A DNA stretch of 64,000 bases from Novisyntrophococcus fermenticellae (GCF_018866245.1 NZ_CP076458.1:3286001-3350000); one strand, 5' to 3'; shown: positions 43,618 through 53,402, counted from the first letter of the stretch. Program-made: numbers and translations. The notes: generated from the sequence alone by a model not told the origin.

Positions 43618-45150
43618 TTAATTTTGAACATACACATCCGCATACTGAACACCAAATTGTGTAGCCTCCGCGTGGCTGTTCATAAAGATATCAATATGTC
43701 CATATGGTGTTCCTCTGTCTTCCACAGTAAACACCTGGCCTCCGATGTTCAGCCTGGTAGCAAAATCCACACCACCCACAGCTACCGTTGTTCCCTGTGA
43801 CGGCATCACTCCGCTTGCTGTCGGCCCGCCCGACCAGTGCCCACAGCAGATTTCACAATTGCAATATGCCGTAAGCTTAAATCTGCCCAGGTATCGGCCA
43901 TTGGGCTTAACCCCACTGTTACCCGATAGCAGGCTGGCAGCCGGTACTGCATTCTCATCATTAATAATTCGCACAGCCCAGGGAACCTTATTATAATCCA
44001 CATCCGATATTACGATTCCCGTCCTGCTGCTCTGTGCATTAATCGCTTTGCCATTGCCCATATAGATGAGTACATGATAAATTGTACCATCATCTCTGGC
44101 ATAAAAAAGCAAATCACCCGGCTGTGCTTCCGATGGAGATATTCTTGTTCCATAATTTGCCTGTTCCCCGGATGTACGCGGCAGTGAGTATCCAAATTGT
44201 CTGTATATCTGCATCACATATCCGGAACAGTCGGCGCCGTCTGTAAGGCTTACACCGCCCCATACATATGGATTCCCAAGAAAACTCTGTGAAAATTCCA
44301 GGACTGACTGACGAAGGCTGCCGGCAATATCCACATCCTTTACCGTATCTGTGGAATATGCATACGCTTTATTCTCCCATGGACGAACCAGGCTCTCCGC
44401 CAGAGAGAACCTATTCTCTCCGACAGCCTCTATCTGATTCAGAGCCTCTTCATCCATCATCAGGTACTCGCGTTTCACAAATCCCCTTGCTTCTCCCGAC
44501 TCTACAAAAATCCATTCCTGATCCTTATCCGCAATGATAAAACAAAGCCCCCCACGCTCAAGTCTGCCCACAGCCCTGGATTTTTCGTCTTTTTCTTCCC
44601 GTATACTTACAAACGAGTCCACTTTTGCCAGTGCATAATCCTTTGGGATTGTATGTAGGAGAATCGGTGTGACAGAGGCACTGCCAACATTCAGTCTAAT
44701 TGGCGTACGATCTGAATTATCTGTCGTAGTTTGTTCATTCGGCACCGGTGTCGGGGACGGTGCCTCGGTAGGTGCTGGCGTCGGAGTTTCTGTTGCTTCC
44801 GGCGTTGGAGATGGCGTTGCCTCCGGCGTTGGTGTTGCTTCCGGCGTTGGTGTCGGTGTCGGTGTTACCTCCGGTGTTGGTGTCGGGGTCACTGTAGGTA
44901 TCGGAGACGGTGCCGGTGTTACCTCCGGCGTTGGCGTCGGGGATGGCGTTGACGGTATATCAGAATTACCCTCTCCATTCAAATCATCGCCGGTATCTGC
45001 TGACCGCTCTTCAGAAATGCTCTCATATGTAGTATTAGGTGCACTTAATGCAGAAAGTGGATTAGCTATAATGACCACAGCACTTAATACAATAGATGTA
45101 ACCAGAATCTTTTGTCTGGAAATCTTCTTATTTACATCTTTTCTAATCAT
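43618..45150 (-). CDS. Secreted NlpC/P60 peptidase with SH3 and C-terminal 3D domain
   Basis: A 510-residue cell wall hydrolase. Signal peptide 1-37; a Pro/Thr/Glu repeat linker 67-135 (units of PTPTPE); a bacterial SH3 domain about 174-232; an NlpC/P60 domain 280-395 with C308 (GADCSGY), H359 (IYHVLIYMG) and a polar third residue; and a 3D domain 423-508 ([23 protein letters not shown]). NlpC/P60 cleaves D-Glu-diamino acid bonds in peptidoglycan; 3D domains occur in RpfB/YabE-like wall lytic enzymes. It overlaps tatD by eight bases, taking the place of the 3D-domain gene yabE downstream of tatD in Bacillus. Confidence 0.92.
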   Translation of the reverse strand: MIRKDVNKKISRQKILVTSIVLSAVVIIANPLSALSAPNTTYESISEERSADTGDDLNGEGNSDIPSTPSPTPTPEVTPAPSPIPTVTPTPTPEVTPTPTPTPEATPTPEATPSPTPEATETPTPAPTEAPSPTPVPNEQTTTDNSDRTPIRLNVGSASVTPILLHTIPKDYALAKVDSFVSIREEKDEKSRAVGRLERGGLCFIIADKDQEWIFVESGEARGFVKREYLMMDEEALNQIEAVGENRFSLAESLVRPWENKAYAYSTDTVKDVDIAGSLRQSVLEFSQSFLGNPYVWGGVSLTDGADCSGYVMQIYRQFGYSLPRTSGEQANYGTRISPSEAQPGDLLFYARDDGTIYHVLIYMGNGKAINAQSSRTGIVISDVDYNKVPWAVRIINDENAVPAASLLSGNSGVKPNGRYLGRFKLTAYCNCEICCGHWSGGPTASGVMPSQGTTVAVGGVDFATRLNIGGQVFTVEDRGTPYGHIDIFMNSHAEATQFGVQYADVYVQN

Positions 45151-45919
45151 TGGTTTCTCCTAAAAATAACTTTTTTGCATTGTTTTCAGTTACTGCAATG
45201 ACTTCCTCGTAATCAATCTCCTTGATTTCTGAAATCATCTGCGCAATATATGTTAAATTTAAAGAGGTATTTCTCTTCCCGCGGTAAGGAACCGGAGTCA
45301 GATACGGACTGTCTGTCTCAAGCAAAATTCTGTCCAAAGGAGTATAAGCTGTCACCTCTTTTAATTTTCTCGCGTTCTTAAAAGTTACAACGCCTCCAAT
45401 TCCTATATAAAATCCCATGTCGATATATTCCCTTGCCATCTCTTTGGGATATGAGAAACAGTGGCAGACGCCGCCGATTTCCTCTGCATGCATTCGCTTT
45501 ATGGCATCCAGTGTATCTGCTGCCGCATCCCTGCTATGGATAATAACAGGCAGTCCTTCTTCTCTTGCCAGTTGCATCTGGCGTTCAAACCAGTAAATCT
45601 GCCTTTGATGCTGTTCTTTATCCCAGTAATAATCCAATCCGATTTCTCCGACAGCAACCGCTTTTTCCATCCTGCAAAACGTACGGATTTTGTCCATCAC
45701 AGCTTCATCCATATCTCCCGTTTCATCCGGATGTAATCCGAAAGCCCCGAATACGAAAGGATACTGCTCCATCAATTTTCTTGTCTTATCAAGGCTCTCC
45801 AAAGCGGCACATACATTGATGATACACCCAACCCCATGATTATCCATGGATTTCAGCAAGGCATCTCTGTCTTCATCAAAAGCTCCATCATCGTAATGTG
45901 CATGCGTCTCAAAAATCAT
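45143..45919 (-). CDS. tatD: TatD-family metal-dependent hydrolase
   Basis: A 258-residue TIM-barrel nuclease. Metal ligands are seen in [11 protein letters not shown] (HxH), GEIGLDYYW (Glu), IHSRDA (His), CHCFSYP (His) and ETDSPYL (Asp). TatD proteins are 3'-5' exonucleases of DNA or RNA and often repair-linked. In many Firmicutes the gene follows metG; here a plus-strand sugar uptake operon lies between them. Confidence 0.94.
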   Translation of the reverse strand: MIFETHAHYDDGAFDEDRDALLKSMDNHGVGCIINVCAALESLDKTRKLMEQYPFVFGAFGLHPDETGDMDEAVMDKIRTFCRMEKAVAVGEIGLDYYWDKEQHQRQIYWFERQMQLAREEGLPVIIHSRDAAADTLDAIKRMHAEEIGGVCHCFSYPKEMAREYIDMGFYIGIGGVVTFKNARKLKEVTAYTPLDRILLETDSPYLTPVPYRGKRNTSLNLTYIAQMISEIKEIDYEEVIAVTENNAKKLFLGETND

Positions 45920-46081
45920 AATATCCCTCTTAAGTCATTCCTAATATTTCCATTATAGGGCCTGGGCCCATTTCCGTCAACAGTAAATAGTAAATTTACA
46001 CAACCAATAGAGAAGACATATTTGTAATTTGGCAAATGTGTGTTAGAATGTCATTAGCAGTTTATAAAAAGGGGTATGGTA

Positions 46082-47116
46082 ATGGTAACAATTAAGGAAA
46101 TTGCAAATACGCTTGGCCTCAGCACGACAACAGTGTCCAACGTAATTCATGGAAAGACAAAAGAAGTGTCCGAGGATACAATAGAACGGGTAAAAGAAAT
46201 ACTGAAAAAATATGAATATGTTCCCAATATCAATGCCAGAAATCTGGCCAAAAATAATTCCAGAATTATTGGAATAGCACTAAAATCAAGAAAAGGGCAT
46301 TTTATTGGAAAGAACTACATCAAGGATGCGTTTACTTCAGAACTTGTTGGTGCCATTGAGCGTGCCGTAAAAGATGCCGGATATTTTTTAATGATTTATA
46401 TTTCTGATAATATTGCAGAGACTCTCAGTTATATCTCTACATGGAATGTGGATGGCTTAATTTTGCTGGGTATGATGAATGAGGATTGTTCGAAAATCAA
46501 AAAAAAATACAAAAAACCTATGGTTTTTGTGGATACATATTTCTATCAGGAAGCCAGGGAATTCTGCAATGTAGGGCTGGAAGACAAAGAGGGCTCTTAT
46601 CAGATTACAAAATATGTCATCAGCCAGGGACATAAGAAGATAGCATTTGTATCGGATGTCTGTATTGCGGTAGAAGCAATGAGATATGACGGCTATCAGA
46701 AAGCTATGGAGGAAGCCGGGCTGGAATGCTCTGAGGCGGATATTATTTACATTTCCGAAGAAGATGTAAAATCAGAGGCAAAAGAAAAAACAGGCCTGCA
46801 GTCCATTCTGGAAGCATGCAGAAAATATACGGCATTTGTCTGTTCAACTGATTTTCATGCATCTGCGGTCATCAGTTATCTGTATGACCATGGGATAAAA
46901 GTACCGGAGGATGTTTCCGTAACAGGATTTGATGATAATTATTACAGCAAGTTTGTGAGGCCGAGGCTGACCACTGTACACCAGGATCCCGAACAAAAAG
47001 GCAGGATTGCAGTTGAAATGCTGATACAGCAGCTTAAGGGGAGTGAGCCGGAGAAAAAAAACGTTATTTTGCCTATAGAATTAAAGATACGAGACAGTGT
47101 AAAACGAATTCTATAA
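46082..47116 (+). CDS. LacI-family transcriptional regulator
   Basis: A 344-residue repressor: helix-turn-helix and hinge 1-60 (VTIKEIANTLGLSTTTVSNVIHGKTKEVSEDTIERVKEILKKYEYVPNINARNLAKNNS), then a sugar-binding domain (ISQGHKKIAFVSDV; PEDVSVTGFDDNYYSKFVRPRLTTVHQDPEQKGRIAVEML). It is placed directly before a sugar ABC importer with paired operators and is its likely repressor. The second ATG is chosen because AAAGGGG lies seven bases before it. Confidence 0.93.
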   Translation: MVTIKEIANTLGLSTTTVSNVIHGKTKEVSEDTIERVKEILKKYEYVPNINARNLAKNNSRIIGIALKSRKGHFIGKNYIKDAFTSELVGAIERAVKDAGYFLMIYISDNIAETLSYISTWNVDGLILLGMMNEDCSKIKKKYKKPMVFVDTYFYQEAREFCNVGLEDKEGSYQITKYVISQGHKKIAFVSDVCIAVEAMRYDGYQKAMEEAGLECSEADIIYISEEDVKSEAKEKTGLQSILEACRKYTAFVCSTDFHASAVISYLYDHGIKVPEDVSVTGFDDNYYSKFVRPRLTTVHQDPEQKGRIAVEMLIQQLKGSEPEKKNVILPIELKIRDSVKRIL

Positions 47117-47128
47117 AAAAAATTGAGC

Positions 47129-47170
47129 AAAGTGCATAAGCCTGCAGTGGAAAAGGCTTATGCACTTTTT
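47129..47170. terminator. Bidirectional terminator after lacI-type gene
   Basis: AAAGTGCATAAGCCT pairs perfectly with AGGCTTATGCACTTT (15 bp) and is flanked by A and T runs. The arm sequence TGCATAAG resembles half of the downstream operator. Confidence 0.82.
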
Positions 47171-47235
47171 ATGTATTGTGTAAAATGCATAAATAAAATT
47201 TGACATTCAAACAATAAAAATGCACATAACCGTTT

Positions 47236-47250
47236 CCTTTTGCGCATAAG
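47236..47250. promoter_or_regulatory. LacI-type operator O1
   Basis: CCTTTTGCGCATAAG, near-palindromic around the central GCGC as in LacI-family operators. It lies just upstream of the -10 box TATAAT (47254-47259), whose -35 box is weak. Exact reverse complement of O2 at 47332. Confidence 0.75.
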
Positions 47251-47331
47251 TTATATAATATTTCAGAATAAGTATACAAAACGCTCTTGAAAAGGCGGGT
47301 GAAGTGTGGTAGCATACATGTCGAGAAGTAC

Positions 47332-47346
47332 CTTATGCGCAAAAGG
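47332..47346. promoter_or_regulatory. LacI-type operator O2
   Basis: CTTATGCGCAAAAGG, the exact reverse complement of O1, 96 bases away centre to centre and inside the leader, 38 bases before the first transporter gene. The distance is near nine helical turns, which suits DNA looping. Confidence 0.75.
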
Positions 47347-47383
47347 TAATCTATAGTAAAGCCTAAATTAAGGAGGATGTACT

Positions 47384-48688
47384 ATGAAAAAGAAAATGAT
47401 TTCAGCCTTATTAGCAGCATTGATGGGCGCCACGCTTCTGGCAGGCTGTGGAGCAGAAGGTAAAAACACCGATAAAAGTGATAGTGTTTCGAAAGGCTCC
47501 GCCGATGCAATCCGTATCGTGAACGGAAAGATTGAGATTGATAAAGCATTAAAAGCATATGCAAAAGATTACGAAGAAAGAACAGGCCAGAAAGTTGTAA
47601 TCGAATCCCTCGGAGGTGGTGCTGATATACAGGGAACGCTAAAGTCATATAAGGCCTCAGATAATATGCCAGACTTATTTGTTATCGGCGGACGGGGGGA
47701 TTTTGCAAACTGGAAGGATTACGTGGCAGATTTAGGAGATTGTAAATGGGCATCTGAGACAAACTTTGCTTTTAAAGGTGATGACGGAAAAGTGGTAGGC
47801 TTTCCCTATGCGGTGGAAGGATATGGAATTACTTATAATGCGGATATTTTGAAGAAAGCCGGAGTAGATCCCACGTCTCTTACAAATTACGATGCATTCA
47901 AAAATGCTTTTGAGACTATTGATGCAAAGAAGGATGAACTCGGCCTGTCAGCCGTTTGCTCCGTGGCAGCGGAGTCTGGCCAGATGTACTGGTCAACGGG
48001 CAACCATCTGTTTGGATACTATCTGTCCGGCGGGCTAAAAAGAGAAGATAATCAGTATTTTGACGAAATGCTAAAAGGTAAGCTTGACACAGACAGAGCG
48101 GCTCAGTTTGCAGATTTCTTCAAGCTGTTATGCGATTATTCCGACAAGCAGGTATTAATTTCCGGCACTTACGATGATCAGCTTGCTTTATTTGCACAGG
48201 GAAAGTCCGCATTTATTACAGAGGGGAATTGGATTGATCCATCCCTTCCTGACTACGATGCAACCTTTGACTGTGGTATCGCACCGCTTGCCTTTACAAA
48301 GGAAGATATGACAAGTGTTTTGGCCGACTCTCCGTCATGGTGGTGTGCATACAAAGACGGCAAGAATCTGGACGCTGTAAAGGCATTCCTGGATGACCTT
48401 GCACTTTCAGAAGAGGGGCAGAAATGCCTGATTACAGACTGCGGCATGATTTCCCCTTACAACAACAGTACAATAAAACCGGAGGCACCGCTTGCAAAGA
48501 GCCTGCAGGCCTATGTCGACGGGGGAAATACTTCTTCCTGGGCGTGGTCCAACATGCCGGAAGGTATCGCCCAGAAAGCCACAGGAGTTGTATTTGAATC
48601 CTACGCAAAGGGTGACATTGATAAAGATACATTTGTAAAAACATTACAGTCTACAATTGCAGATTATGTAGCTCAGTCCCAGCAATGA
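47384..48688 (+). CDS. Carbohydrate ABC transporter substrate-binding lipoprotein
   Basis: A 434-residue lipoprotein of solute-binding family 1. Lipobox LLAGC near residue 22; then IRIVNGKIEIDKALKAYAKDYEERTGQKVVIESLGGG, GFPYAVEGYGITYNADILKKAG, ITEGNWIDPSLPDYDATFDCGIAPLAF and PSWWCAYKDGKNLDAVKAFLDDL. The fold binds oligosaccharides for MsmEFG-type importers; the sugar cannot be told. AAGGAGG lies seven bases upstream of the ATG. Confidence 0.93.
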   Translation: MKKKMISALLAALMGATLLAGCGAEGKNTDKSDSVSKGSADAIRIVNGKIEIDKALKAYAKDYEERTGQKVVIESLGGGADIQGTLKSYKASDNMPDLFVIGGRGDFANWKDYVADLGDCKWASETNFAFKGDDGKVVGFPYAVEGYGITYNADILKKAGVDPTSLTNYDAFKNAFETIDAKKDELGLSAVCSVAAESGQMYWSTGNHLFGYYLSGGLKREDNQYFDEMLKGKLDTDRAAQFADFFKLLCDYSDKQVLISGTYDDQLALFAQGKSAFITEGNWIDPSLPDYDATFDCGIAPLAFTKEDMTSVLADSPSWWCAYKDGKNLDAVKAFLDDLALSEEGQKCLITDCGMISPYNNSTIKPEAPLAKSLQAYVDGGNTSSWAWSNMPEGIAQKATGVVFESYAKGDIDKDTFVKTLQSTIADYVAQSQQ

Positions 48689-48698
48689 TTTTTTAGTC

Positions 48699-48736
48699 AA
48701 CAGATACGGGCGGCCGTTTTCGCCCGTATCTGTTTT
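48699..48736 (+). terminator. Attenuating hairpin between binding-protein and permease genes
   Basis: AACAGATACGGGCG pairs with CGCCCGTATCTGTT (about 14 bp, eight-base loop) followed by TTCTG. It probably ends part of the transcripts and protects the 3' end, giving more binding protein than permease. Confidence 0.75.
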
Positions 48737-48792
48737 CTGACAGAAGAGGGACATATTTCAGTTCTTGTTACATATAGAAGGGAGAAATCCGT

Positions 48793-49827
48793 ATGAATAA
48801 AAAGAAACCGGCAGCCATAGGTCTGTTGGCCGTTGGTATTGCTGCAGCGGTGGCTGCACTATACATGGATATTACCAAAGCAGATAACAATTTTCGGGGG
48901 CCTTTGCTGATCATTGGTCTGACTTTGCTAATTATGGGAATCTACTTTTTCCCTACAAGGAAACACAGAAAAATAATTAATGCATTATTTTTACTACCAT
49001 TAGTATTTACATTTGCAGTGACCGTATTAATTCCATTTGCATCAGGTATTTTTTATTCATTAACAGACTGGAATGGAATTGACTATACTAAGTTTGTGGG
49101 CTTTTCAAATTATATAACAATGTTTAAATCTATGGATTATTTGTATTCACTGCTTATTACAGTGATTTTCACAGTTATTAATATGATTTTTGTTAACATC
49201 TTTGCATTTTCCCTGGCACTGTTATGTACATCCAAGCTGAAGTTAAAAGGCTTTTACCAGGCGGCATATTTCCTGCCAAATCTGATCGGCGGTATCGTAT
49301 TGGGATATGTATGGCAGTTTATCTTTAATAAAGTCCTTACCGTGGCTATCGCAGGATCAGACTCTATGCTGACAGATCCCAATCTGGCCTTTGTTGCAAT
49401 ATTGATTGTGAGCACCTGGCAATACGCAGGGTATATCATGATGATTTATGTAACAGGACTGACAGGAGTTCCCAAAGATATACTGGAGGCATCTAATGTG
49501 GATGGTGCCGGTGCGGCAACCACACTTTTTAAAATAAAGATGCCCATGATAGCTAATACGTTTACCGTATGTATTTTTTTAACACTGGTGAACTCCTTTA
49601 AGCAGTTTGACCTGAACCTGGCTATCACAAATGGTGCACCGGCCAGAGTTTTAGGAGATAAGATTATCCAGTCCACAGAATTCCTGGCATTGAACATTTA
49701 CAATACGGCAATCGGAAAGAATAAATATGCTTTAGGGCAGACAAAGGCAGTTGTATTCTTTGTTATACTGGCAATTATATCGTTGACTCAGGTATCTATC
49801 AGTAAAAAGCGGGAGGTTGAGATGTAA
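48793..49827 (+). CDS. Sugar ABC transporter permease (MsmF/MalF type)
   Basis: A 344-residue permease with about eight helices: two N-terminal helices before the core (GLLAVGIAAAVAALYM, LLIIGLTLLIMGIYFF), then the MalF-type core with the EAA loop GVPKDILEASNVDGAGAATTLFKIKMPMI. The first two helices are an extension over the six-helix core. Its stop shares bases with the next start (ATGA overlap near 49827). Confidence 0.93.
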   Translation: MNKKKPAAIGLLAVGIAAAVAALYMDITKADNNFRGPLLIIGLTLLIMGIYFFPTRKHRKIINALFLLPLVFTFAVTVLIPFASGIFYSLTDWNGIDYTKFVGFSNYITMFKSMDYLYSLLITVIFTVINMIFVNIFAFSLALLCTSKLKLKGFYQAAYFLPNLIGGIVLGYVWQFIFNKVLTVAIAGSDSMLTDPNLAFVAILIVSTWQYAGYIMMIYVTGLTGVPKDILEASNVDGAGAATTLFKIKMPMIANTFTVCIFLTLVNSFKQFDLNLAITNGAPARVLGDKIIQSTEFLALNIYNTAIGKNKYALGQTKAVVFFVILAIISLTQVSISKKREVEM

Positions 49828-50684
49828 TGAGAGCACAGAAAAGAAAAAGATTAATTACAGAAATCGTTGCTTTTATAATTGCAATTATTGTCTTAATACC
49901 ATTTTTTCTGGTGATTATCAACTCCGCAAAATCCAGTGCGGATATTGTTACCAGTCCGATTGCCATACCCGCAAACTGGGGACAGATGCTGGAAAACATG
50001 AAAAATGTTATCAATAATCAGAACTTCAGTTACTGGTCATCTTTTGGCAGTTCTCTGATTATCACGGTGGTATCACTGGCTCTTTTGACCGTTACATCCA
50101 GTATGGCCGCATGGGTCCTTTGCAGAAATAAGACAAGGTGGTCTAACTTTATTTTTATGATGTTTGTATCTGCCATGGTTATTCCTTTTCAGGTAGTTAT
50201 GCTTCCGCTTTTATCAACGTTCAGGGGGATTTCAGATTTTACGGGCGTTCAAATGCTAAGCAGTTATAAGGGGATTATCTTCGCATATCTGGGATTCGGT
50301 GGCGCGATGTCCGTCTTTATTTTACATGGATTTATCAAGAATATACCGTATGAACTGGAAGAAGCCGCACTGATTGACGGGTGTACGCCGGAGAGGACAT
50401 TTTTTAATATTATATTCCCATTACTGAAGCCGGTACAGGTTACCATATTAATTCTGAATGGCCTGTGGATATGGAATGACTTCCTGCTTCCATCTCTGAT
50501 GCTTGGACTGAACGGAAGAATCAAGACTTTGCCTGTAGCTGTGACAAGTTTCGTTGGTTCCTATGTAAAACAGTGGGACTTGATTCTGACAGCGGCATTC
50601 CTTGCTATGATACCGATTATTATATTGTTCCTGTTTGCTCAGAAACAAATTATTCAGGGAATGGTAGAAGGTGCAATAAAATAA
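49827..50684 (+). CDS. Sugar ABC transporter permease (MsmG/MalG type)
   Basis: A 285-residue permease with six helices and the EAA loop IPYELEEAALIDGCTPERTFFNIIFPLLKP. With the MsmF-type protein it forms the channel. No ATPase gene is in the operon, so a shared ATPase of the MsmK type elsewhere in the genome should drive it. Confidence 0.94.
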   Translation: MRAQKRKRLITEIVAFIIAIIVLIPFFLVIINSAKSSADIVTSPIAIPANWGQMLENMKNVINNQNFSYWSSFGSSLIITVVSLALLTVTSSMAAWVLCRNKTRWSNFIFMMFVSAMVIPFQVVMLPLLSTFRGISDFTGVQMLSSYKGIIFAYLGFGGAMSVFILHGFIKNIPYELEEAALIDGCTPERTFFNIIFPLLKPVQVTILILNGLWIWNDFLLPSLMLGLNGRIKTLPVAVTSFVGSYVKQWDLILTAAFLAMIPIIILFLFAQKQIIQGMVEGAIK

Positions 50685-50700
50685 CTGATAATCCGATTTT

Positions 50701-50753
50701 AAAACAACCAGACCTCTGCCCGGCTATACCGGATCAAAGATCTGGTTGTTTTT
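50701..50753 (+). terminator. Terminator of the sugar transporter operon
   Basis: AAAACAACCAGA pairs with TCTGGTTGTTTT (12 bp) around a 28-base loop and continues with T-run. Confidence 0.75.
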
Positions 50754-50771
50754 ATAGTACACCAAAGAACG

Positions 50772-50855
50772 ACTAGTATAGCCGATCATAAATACCTTGC
50801 TGCTTCACTGGTCTGAATTGAATCAGCAAGGTATTTAAATGTCACCTATACTAGT
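50772..50855 (-). terminator. Nested double inverted repeat at the end of metG
   Basis: Outer arms ACTAGTATAG and CTATACTAGT (10 bp, 50772-50781 and 50846-50855) enclose inner arms AAATACCTTGCTG and CAGCAAGGTATTT (13 bp, 50790-50802 and 50824-50836). The outer right arm covers the metG stop codon. It is probably the metG terminator, although no clear T-run follows on the minus strand. Confidence 0.6.
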
Positions 50856-52797
50856 TGATTTCTGCTCCTGCCGGCATGTCCTTCTCAGGAATCATAAGGG
50901 ACAGTTTCCCTTCCTCGTCTTCTGCACACAGAAGCATTCCTTCTGACAATACACCAGCCAGCTTCGCCGGTTTCAGGTTTACAAGAACCATAACCTTTTT
51001 GCCTACCATCTCTTCGGGTGTATAATCTGCTTTTATTCCTGACACAATCTGCTTTATCTGACTTCCTATCTTAACTTGTGAGCAGAGCAGCTTTCTTGAC
51101 TTTTTAACCGCTTCACAGGCAATAATTTCACCCACCTGAAACTGCATTTCCCCAAATTTTTCAAATGTTATCTCTTCCTTTGGTTCAATGTCAATGAGTG
51201 TTTCTTCCTGTTCTTTACAAGCCTTGGGCTTCATGGCTTCAACTTTCTCAAGTACTTCTTTCGCATCCAGTCTCTGAAAGAGAATTTCCGGTTTTTCGGT
51301 TACCTTATATTCAGTAACATACAGTCCAAAATCTGACAATTCATCATATGAGCGCCGGGATGCATTTAATTGTTCCAATATGCGGGCAGTAGTAGCTGGC
51401 ATAAAAGGCTCCAGAAGGTTTGCTCCAATACAGATTCCTTCCACAAGATTGTACAACACTGTGGATAACCGCTCCTCCTTCGATTCCTCCTTCGCCAAAA
51501 CCCATGGCACCGTTTCATCAATATACTTATTACATCGCTTGAACAGGTTAAAGATCTCTGTGAGCGCATCTGCAGCCCTTAAGCCTTCCATCTTTTCAGA
51601 CACCTTGTCCCGGGTACCCGTAATCACTGTTTTGAACTCTGTATCTATTTCTTCTGAAATATCATAGTTCCGGATAACTCCTTCAAAATACTTATTAGAC
51701 ATAGATATCGTACGGTTCACCAGATTGCCCAGGGTATTTGCAAGTTCAGAGTTCATCCTCTCCACCATCAGCTCCCAGGTTATCACTCCGTCATTCTCGA
51801 AAGGCATCTCATGGAGTACAAAGTAACGTACCGCATCCACCCCGAACAGAGAGACCAGATCATCCGCATAGATCACATTTCCCTTCGATTTGCTCATCTT
51901 TCCATCCCCCTGCAAAAGCCAGGGATGGCCAAATACCTGCTTCGGCAGAGGAAGATCTAACGCCATAAGGAAAATAGGCCAATAGATGGTATGAAAACGT
52001 ATGATGTCCTTTCCAATCAGATGAAGATCTGCGGGCCATAGATTCTCAAACTGCTTTGTACTGTTTCCGTCACAGTCGTATCCAATTCCCGTAATATAAT
52101 TTGTTAATGCATCCAGCCATACGTAAACCACATGCTTAGGATCAAAAGTAACCGGAATTCCCCATGTAAAGGAAGTACGGGATACGCAGAGATCCTGGAG
52201 TCCCGGCAAAAGAAAATTATTCATCATCTCATTCTTCCTGGAAACCGGCTGGATAAATTCCGGATGCGTATTAATATGGTCAATCAGCCTCTGAGCATAT
52301 TTGCTCATCTTAAAGAAATACGCCTCCTCTTTTGCAGGTGTAACTTCACCTCCACAGTCCGGACACTTGCCGTCCACTAACTGCGACTCGGTAAAAAAGG
52401 ATTCGCAGGGTGTGCAGTACATGCCCTCATAGTATCCTTTATAGATATCTCCCTGGTCATAGAGCTTTTTAAATATCTTCTGAACCTGGGCTTCATGGTC
52501 TGCATCCGTCGTACGGATAAATTTATCATAAGAGGTATCCATCATATCCCAGATATGTTTAACTTCGCCTGCTATCTCATCTACCAGTTCTTTCGGTGTA
52601 ATTCCCAATTCATCTGCCTTTAACTCTATCTTCTGGCCATGCTCATCTGTTCCTGTCTGGAAAAACACATCATATCCCTGCTGCCTTTTAAATCTGGCAA
52701 TGCTGTCAGCCAAAACGATTTCGTAAGTATTGCCGATATGTGGTTTACCGGATGTATATGCAATTGCGGTGGTTATATAATATTTTTGATCTTTCAC
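50851..52797 (-). CDS. metG: Methionyl-tRNA synthetase
   Basis: A 648-residue class I synthetase. HIGH-type motif in SGKPHIGNTYE, a zinc knuckle CTPCESFFTESQLVDGKCPDCGG, KMSKSKGN signature, anticodon-binding helices, and a C-terminal tRNA-binding OB domain about 535-648 (FGEMQFQVGEIIACEAVKKSRKLLCSQVKIG). The fused tRNA-binding domain is usual for the long Firmicute form. In relatives it is followed by tatD; here it is separated from tatD by a plus-strand operon. Confidence 0.97.
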   Translation of the reverse strand: MKDQKYYITTAIAYTSGKPHIGNTYEIVLADSIARFKRQQGYDVFFQTGTDEHGQKIELKADELGITPKELVDEIAGEVKHIWDMMDTSYDKFIRTTDADHEAQVQKIFKKLYDQGDIYKGYYEGMYCTPCESFFTESQLVDGKCPDCGGEVTPAKEEAYFFKMSKYAQRLIDHINTHPEFIQPVSRKNEMMNNFLLPGLQDLCVSRTSFTWGIPVTFDPKHVVYVWLDALTNYITGIGYDCDGNSTKQFENLWPADLHLIGKDIIRFHTIYWPIFLMALDLPLPKQVFGHPWLLQGDGKMSKSKGNVIYADDLVSLFGVDAVRYFVLHEMPFENDGVITWELMVERMNSELANTLGNLVNRTISMSNKYFEGVIRNYDISEEIDTEFKTVITGTRDKVSEKMEGLRAADALTEIFNLFKRCNKYIDETVPWVLAKEESKEERLSTVLYNLVEGICIGANLLEPFMPATTARILEQLNASRRSYDELSDFGLYVTEYKVTEKPEILFQRLDAKEVLEKVEAMKPKACKEQEETLIDIEPKEEITFEKFGEMQFQVGEIIACEAVKKSRKLLCSQVKIGSQIKQIVSGIKADYTPEEMVGKKVMVLVNLKPAKLAGVLSEGMLLCAEDEEGKLSLMIPEKDMPAGAEIN

Positions 52798-52917
52798 TTT
52801 CTCGTCTCCTTAAAATCTTCTCACATCTGCAAGTGAGAATTTCCAATTCTATGATACATAATAGCATAACCACTTTCATTTGGAAAGAGTCACCATGCAT
52901 TTTATATGTTTTGTTTC

Positions 52918-52969
52918 TTGACATAATCAGAAGAGTATTGTATGATAGTCTTAATAACTATTACTATTA
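52918..52969 (+). promoter_or_regulatory. Promoter and operator of the PerR-type gene
   Basis: TTGACA, 17 bases, TATGAT (52918-52946), then after five bases the 18-bp near-palindrome TAATAACTATTACTATTA (52952-52969). The same arrangement is found before the reverse rubrerythrin gene, which suggests autoregulation. Confidence 0.72.
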
Positions 52970-52985
52970 TCGGAAAGGAGGTTAT

Positions 52986-53384
52986 ATGCAAGCGTTAAAA
53001 TATAGCAGGCAACGTGAATCCATTAAAGAACTACTGATGGCCCGGCACGATCACCCTACTGCTGATATGATTTATACCGATATACGTGAAATCTATCCGA
53101 ATATCAGTCTTGGAACCGTTTACCGAAATCTTTCTCTGTTATCCGATATAGGAGAGATAAAAAAGATTACGACCGGTGATGGTGCAGACCGTTACGACGC
53201 TGATACACACCCCCACAATCATTTTATCTGCAGGCTGTGCAAAAACGTGATGGACCTGAAGATGGAAGACATTGGTTATATAAAAAAATCTGCATCAAAA
53301 GATTTTGATGGAATTATTGAAGATTATTCCGTCATTTTCTATGGAATATGTGCTTTATGTAAGGATTGCCATAAAGAACACTGA
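52986..53384 (+). CDS. Fur-family regulator, PerR type
   Basis: A 132-residue metal-dependent repressor. Winged helix 1-75 (RQRESIKELLMARHDHPTADMIYTDIREIYPNISLGTVYRNLSLLSD), then a regulatory metal site in DRYDADTHPHNHFIC and VMDL: the Asp in RYD and the Asp in VMDL match PerR rather than Fur. Structural zinc is held by CRLC and CALCKDC. PerR senses peroxide by metal-catalysed His oxidation. ATG at 52986 has AAAGGAGG four bases upstream. It precedes two rubrerythrin genes, typical PerR targets. Confidence 0.9.
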   Translation: MQALKYSRQRESIKELLMARHDHPTADMIYTDIREIYPNISLGTVYRNLSLLSDIGEIKKITTGDGADRYDADTHPHNHFICRLCKNVMDLKMEDIGYIKKSASKDFDGIIEDYSVIFYGICALCKDCHKEH

Positions 53385-53402
53385 AAAGATTTAAAAACTC
53401 AC

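Noticed and set aside
44730..44960. Tandem short repeats looking like a repeat array
   Set aside because: They encode the PTPTPE linker of the NlpC/P60 protein on the minus strand and keep its frame; spacing and lack of unique spacers exclude CRISPR.
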